Source of the DNA: Mediterranea massiliensis
Lineage (GTDB): Bacteria > Bacteroidota > Bacteroidia > Bacteroidales > Bacteroidaceae
Length of the DNA stretch: 64,000 nucleotides
Assembly (NCBI GenBank): GCA_015060685.1
Contig: SUXZ01000011.1
Span: forward strand, 1-64,000
Reading direction: 5' to 3'
The notes beneath the pieces are model-generated. The model saw only the letters and a list, made by a program, of their open reading frames with translations. It searched no databases and was not told the DNA's origin. The position numbers were made by a program, and so were the translations under genes. The first letter of the stretch is position 1; each line of letters starts with the position of its first letter. This document shows, piece after piece, positions 61,701 through 64,000 of the stretch.

Positions 61701-62146
61701 GTCAGGTGGAAAGCGACCTTGAACTATTGCTTCCGGCCGATTATGTTACCGGTAGTAGCGAGCGCATGCTACTTTATCGCGAACTCGATGGGTTGACATT
61801 AGATAAAGATGTACAAGCCTTCCGCACGCGACTTGAAGACCGTTTCGGGCCTGTACCGCACGAAACCGAAGAACTTCTGCGCATCGTGGCGCTTCGAAGA
61901 TTGGCCGCACGCTTGGGAATAGAGAAGGTATATCTGAAAGGTGGTCGCATGAGCCTCTTCTTTGTGAGCAATCCCGATAGCCCCTATTATCAAAGCGAAG
62001 CCTTTGGCAAGATGATAGATTATATGATGAAATACACTCGTCGTTGCGACTTGCGCGAACAAAACAACCGGCGAAGTATGCTTGTCAAGAATGTCTCTTC
62101 GGTGGAAGAGGCCGTAGCTATCTTGCGCGAGATTGTTGTAATGTGA
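58763..62146 (+). CDS. mfd: Transcription-repair coupling factor Mfd
   Basis: 1127 residues, full length. UvrB-like N-terminal part to about 340 (DVFSFSSEYPYRIDFFGDEIESLRTFE), RNA-polymerase-interaction domain near 440-500 (FTPGDYVVHTDHGVGKFAGLV), RecG-like helicase 590-960 with Walker A CGDVGFGKTEVAIRAAFKA, DEEQ box IIDEEQKFGV, TMTATPIPRTL and QMRGRVGRSNKKAFCYLL, then the C-terminal TRCF domain. Removes stalled RNA polymerase and recruits UvrA. Ends the run begun at yicC. Confidence 0.97.
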   Translation: MTITQLKQCYEAHPNIEALNHVLSNPSLSHLYCGGLSASSSSLLASVLVGKGEHPFLFILGDLEEAGYFYHDLVQLMGEEKVLFFPSSFRRAIKYGQKDAANEILRTEVLSRLQKQEAGLCIVTYPDALAEKVVSKQELQDKTLKVHQGERVDMQIVVEALRDFGFEYVDYVYEPGQYAVRGSIIDVFSFSSEYPYRIDFFGDEIESLRTFEVQSQLSKEKRNDVVIVPDLSRGLSKQGGNLISFLDFLPADTILAMRDFLWLRERIQTVHEEALTQQAIASYEGEDTESLSLDGKLIDGGEFMLRALDFRRLEFGAHPTGTADAQILFDTSTQPIWHKNFDLVAENFKDFLSKDYTIYICSDSQKQIERIRNIFEDRGDDIRFEAVDKTLHEGFVDHAMRICVFTDHQLFDRFHKYNLKSDKARSGKVALSLKELNQFTPGDYVVHTDHGVGKFAGLVRIPNGNTTQEVMKLLFRNDDVVFVSIHSLHKVSKYKGKDGEAPNLNKLGTGAWEKLKDRTKKKIKDIARDLILLYSKRREEKGFQFSPDTFLQNELEASFLYEDTPDQSKATADVKADMESARPMDRLVCGDVGFGKTEVAIRAAFKAVSDNKQVAILVPTTVLAYQHFQTFKERLKEFPCRVDYLSRARTSAQSKQVLKGVENGEVNILIGTHRILGKDVKFKDLGLLIIDEEQKFGVSVKEKLRQLKVNVDTLTMTATPIPRTLQFSLMGARDLSVIQTPPPNRYPIQTEVHTFNPEVIVDAINFEMSRNGQVFFVNNRISNLPELKALIERNIPDCRVCIGHGQMDPADLEKIVLDFVNYDYDVLLATTIVESGVDIPNANTIIINQAQHFGLSDLHQMRGRVGRSNKKAFCYLLAPPLSSLTQEARRRLQAIENFSDLGSGIHIAMQDLDIRGAGNMLGAEQSGFIADLGYETYQKILSEAVRELKNDEFANLYVEQEQQNLNEKGQISGEQFVDECQVESDLELLLPADYVTGSSERMLLYRELDGLTLDKDVQAFRTRLEDRFGPVPHETEELLRIVALRRLAARLGIEKVYLKGGRMSLFFVSNPDSPYYQSEAFGKMIDYMMKYTRRCDLREQNNRRSMLVKNVSSVEEAVAILREIVVM

Positions 62147-62190
62147 CAATTTTGTCCGACACGAGTGACATTTTTGGCATAAATTGTCAC
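62143..62190. promoter_or_regulatory. GTGACA repeats upstream of dnaK
   Basis: GTGACA at 62143 and 62165 and its complement TGTCAC at 62185-62190. The last two form an inverted repeat with a 14-base gap, and GACAA-TT-TTGTC (62145-62156) is a second dyad overlapping the mfd stop. Placement 30-80 bases before the sigma-54-like element fits an activator site; this is inference. Confidence 0.4.
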
Positions 62191-62220
62191 GAAATACAAT
62201 TTTATTTCCCTAAAAACAGT

Positions 62221-62236
62221 TTGGCACGCAATTTGT
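62221..62236 (+). promoter_or_regulatory. Sigma-54-like -24/-12 element before dnaK
   Basis: TTGGCACG-CAAT-TTGT matches YTGGCACG-N4-TTGC at all but the last base, with the required GG-N10-G(C/T) spacing. It lies 84 bases before the ATG of dnaK. No good TAnnTTTG box stands in the same gap. Confidence 0.5.
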
Positions 62237-62319
62237 TATTAAGAATGGTGTCGGGTTATGATAAAAATGAATCCCTGATAAAACATTGAAATTAATAACT
62301 TAAAAAATAGAAAAGAATT

Positions 62320-64000
62320 ATGGGAAAAATTATTGGTATTGACTTAGGAACAACAAACTCTTGTGTTGCAGTTTTCGAAGGTAACGAACCTGTTGTAATC
62401 ACAAATAGTGAAGGTAAGCGCACTACTCCTTCTGTAGTAGCATTCGTTGATGGTGGTGAACGCAAAGTAGGTGATCCTGCTAAACGTCAAGCAATTACTA
62501 ACCCCAAGCGCACCATCTATTCAATCAAACGCTTCATGGGCGAAAATTGGAACCAAGTACAAAAAGAAATCTCTCGCGTACCCTATGTAGTGGTAAACGA
62601 AAACAATATGCCTCGTGTGGACATTGACGGACGTAAATATACCCCACAGGAAATCTCTGCAATGATTCTTCAAAAGATGAAGAAAACTGCCGAAGATTAC
62701 CTCGGACAAGAAGTAACCGAAGCCGTTATCACTGTTCCTGCTTACTTCTCAGACTCTCAACGCCAAGCAACTAAAGAAGCCGGTCAAATTGCAGGTTTGG
62801 AAGTAAAGCGTATCGTGAACGAACCTACAGCTGCTGCATTGGCTTATGGTATCGACAAGGCAAACAAGGATATGAAGATTGCCGTATTTGACCTTGGTGG
62901 TGGTACATTCGATATCTCTATCCTCGAATTCGGTGGTGGTGTATTCGAAGTTCTTTCTACAAACGGTGATACTCACCTTGGTGGTGACGACTTCGACCAA
63001 GTAATCATCAACTGGTTGGTAGAAGAGTTCAAGAACGACGAAGGTGCCGACCTTACTCAAGATCCTATGGCACTTCAACGTTTGAAGGAAGCTGCTGAAA
63101 AGGCTAAGATTGAGTTGTCATCGACTACAACTACCGAAATCAACTTGCCATACATCATGCCGGTAGGTGGTGTGCCCAAGCACTTGGTTAAGACTTTGAC
63201 TCGCGCTAAGTTCGAAGCACTTGCTCACGGTTTGATTCAAGCATGTCTCGAACCATGTAAGAAGGCTATGAGCGATGCCGGTTTGAGCAATGCCGATATC
63301 GACGAAGTAATCCTTGTAGGTGGTTCTTCACGTATTCCTGCTGTTCAAAAGTTGGTAGAAGACTTCTTCGGTAAGGCTCCTTCAAAGGGCGTAAATCCAG
63401 ACGAAGTGGTTGCCGTAGGTGCTGCCGTTCAAGGTGCTGTGTTGACCGACGAAATCAAGGGTGTTGTATTGCTCGACGTTACTCCACTTTCTATGGGTAT
63501 CGAAACCTTGGGTGGTGTAATGACCAAGATGATCGATGCAAACACTACCATCCCTGTTCGCAAGGTAGAAACCTTCTCTACAGCTGCCGACAACCAAACT
63601 GAGGTAACCATCCACGTATTGCAAGGCGAACGCCCTATGGCATCTCAAAACAAGTCAATCGGTCAGTTCAACTTGACAGGCATTGCTCCTGCTCGTCGTG
63701 GTGTTCCTCAAATCGAAGTTGCATTCGACATCGATGCTAACGGTATCCTCAAGGTATCTGCTAAGGACAAGGCTACCGGTAAGGAACAAGCCATCCGCAT
63801 CGAAGCATCAAGCGGTTTGAGCAAGGAAGAAATCGAACGTATGAAGGCAGAAGCCGAAGCAAATGCTGAAGCAGACAAGAAGGAACGTGAAAAGATTGAT
63901 AAGTTGAATCAAGCCGACTCAATGATTTTCACAACCGAAAATCAATTGAAAGAGTTGGGCGACAAACTTCCTGCCGACAAGAAAGCACCTATCGAAGCTG
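62320..64000 (+). CDS. dnaK: Molecular chaperone DnaK (Hsp70), partial at the 3' side
   Basis: ATG at 62320; the frame is open to the right window edge, giving 560 of about 640 codons. [57 protein letters not shown] and [16 protein letters not shown] are the actin-fold ATPase motifs; the substrate domain begins near 385 ([16 protein letters not shown]) and the helical lid has begun at the edge. Folds proteins with DnaJ and GrpE. A 173-base upstream gap holds a sigma-54-like promoter and GTGACA repeats. Confidence 0.97.
   Translation, partial: MGKIIGIDLGTTNSCVAVFEGNEPVVITNSEGKRTTPSVVAFVDGGERKVGDPAKRQAITNPKRTIYSIKRFMGENWNQVQKEISRVPYVVVNENNMPRVDIDGRKYTPQEISAMILQKMKKTAEDYLGQEVTEAVITVPAYFSDSQRQATKEAGQIAGLEVKRIVNEPTAAALAYGIDKANKDMKIAVFDLGGGTFDISILEFGGGVFEVLSTNGDTHLGGDDFDQVIINWLVEEFKNDEGADLTQDPMALQRLKEAAEKAKIELSSTTTTEINLPYIMPVGGVPKHLVKTLTRAKFEALAHGLIQACLEPCKKAMSDAGLSNADIDEVILVGGSSRIPAVQKLVEDFFGKAPSKGVNPDEVVAVGAAVQGAVLTDEIKGVVLLDVTPLSMGIETLGGVMTKMIDANTTIPVRKVETFSTAADNQTEVTIHVLQGERPMASQNKSIGQFNLTGIAPARRGVPQIEVAFDIDANGILKVSAKDKATGKEQAIRIEASSGLSKEEIERMKAEAEANAEADKKEREKIDKLNQADSMIFTTENQLKELGDKLPADKKAPIEA

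Overview
The window is a chromosomal stretch from a member of the Bacteroidales, most likely Bacteroides or a close relative. Evidence: the Bacteroidetes promoter form (a TTG or TTTG at -33 and TAnnTTTG at -7) stands before many genes; secreted proteins carry lipoprotein signals followed by acidic linkers; and DUF4290-rimM-M23-dxr-rseP, the rseC-rnfBCDGEA operon, meso-diaminopimelate dehydrogenase and the GGGtGRT/NifU-like pair are typical of this order. No tRNA, rRNA, CRISPR array, complete insertion sequence or integrase was seen.

Layout. 1-4.7 kb: the end of a GNAT gene, then a peptide-modification-like cluster (PqqD-type protein, ABC exporter, HprK-like kinase, S24/S26 peptidase, convergent nucleotidyltransferase) with no obvious precursor. 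4.8-11.6 kb: a CotH-kinase lipoprotein, a sugar-symporter/oxidoreductase/TIM-barrel operon, a GH43-CBM6 enzyme and a DUF4298 protein. 11.7-20.4 kb: an accessory region with a GNAT remnant, a DUF4373 (initiator-like) gene followed by 22-bp iteron-like repeats inside a 1041-bp unit bounded by 93-bp direct repeats, a three-gene hipB-hipS-hipT module behind three operator-like repeats, and a 5.3-kb island bounded by 173-bp direct copies of the 3' end of the GGGtGRT gene. The island holds a methyltransferase with a structured leader, a TfoX-like protein, a GC-rich three-gene envelope operon and a decayed gene. 20.3-28 kb: GGGtGRT/NifU-like pair, pectate lyase, GH3 enzyme, DMP19 protein, a lipoprotein and a Yip1-like protein. 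28-36 kb: smpB, metH, rmuC, map, a glycine-zipper lipoprotein, and padR-pspC. 36.3-45.3 kb: rseC-rnfBCDGEA, galE, gmd-fcl. 45.5-64 kb: FadL-type porin, ddh, ruvA, a tiny basic ORF, an RluA-family synthase, the rseP/dxr/M23/rimM/DUF4290 gene run, tsaB, yicC-gmk-TIGR04076-nadD-mfd, and the first 560 codons of dnaK.

How genes work together. The Rnf genes form one ion-translocating ferredoxin:NAD+ oxidoreductase. Gmd and Fcl make GDP-L-fucose. The MFS/FMN/TIM-barrel operon, GH43, PL1 and GH3 genes suggest use of plant-type polysaccharides.

The most unusual sequence-level signal is a set of five intergenic arrays (about 22.3, 34.5, 45.3, 50.7 and 55.6 kb). Each holds 2-4 short imperfect palindromes spaced exactly 22 bp (21 bp in one array) from centre to centre. 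The palindromic word differs between arrays except that two share one word. The iteron-like repeats after the DUF4373 gene also have an exact 22-bp period.
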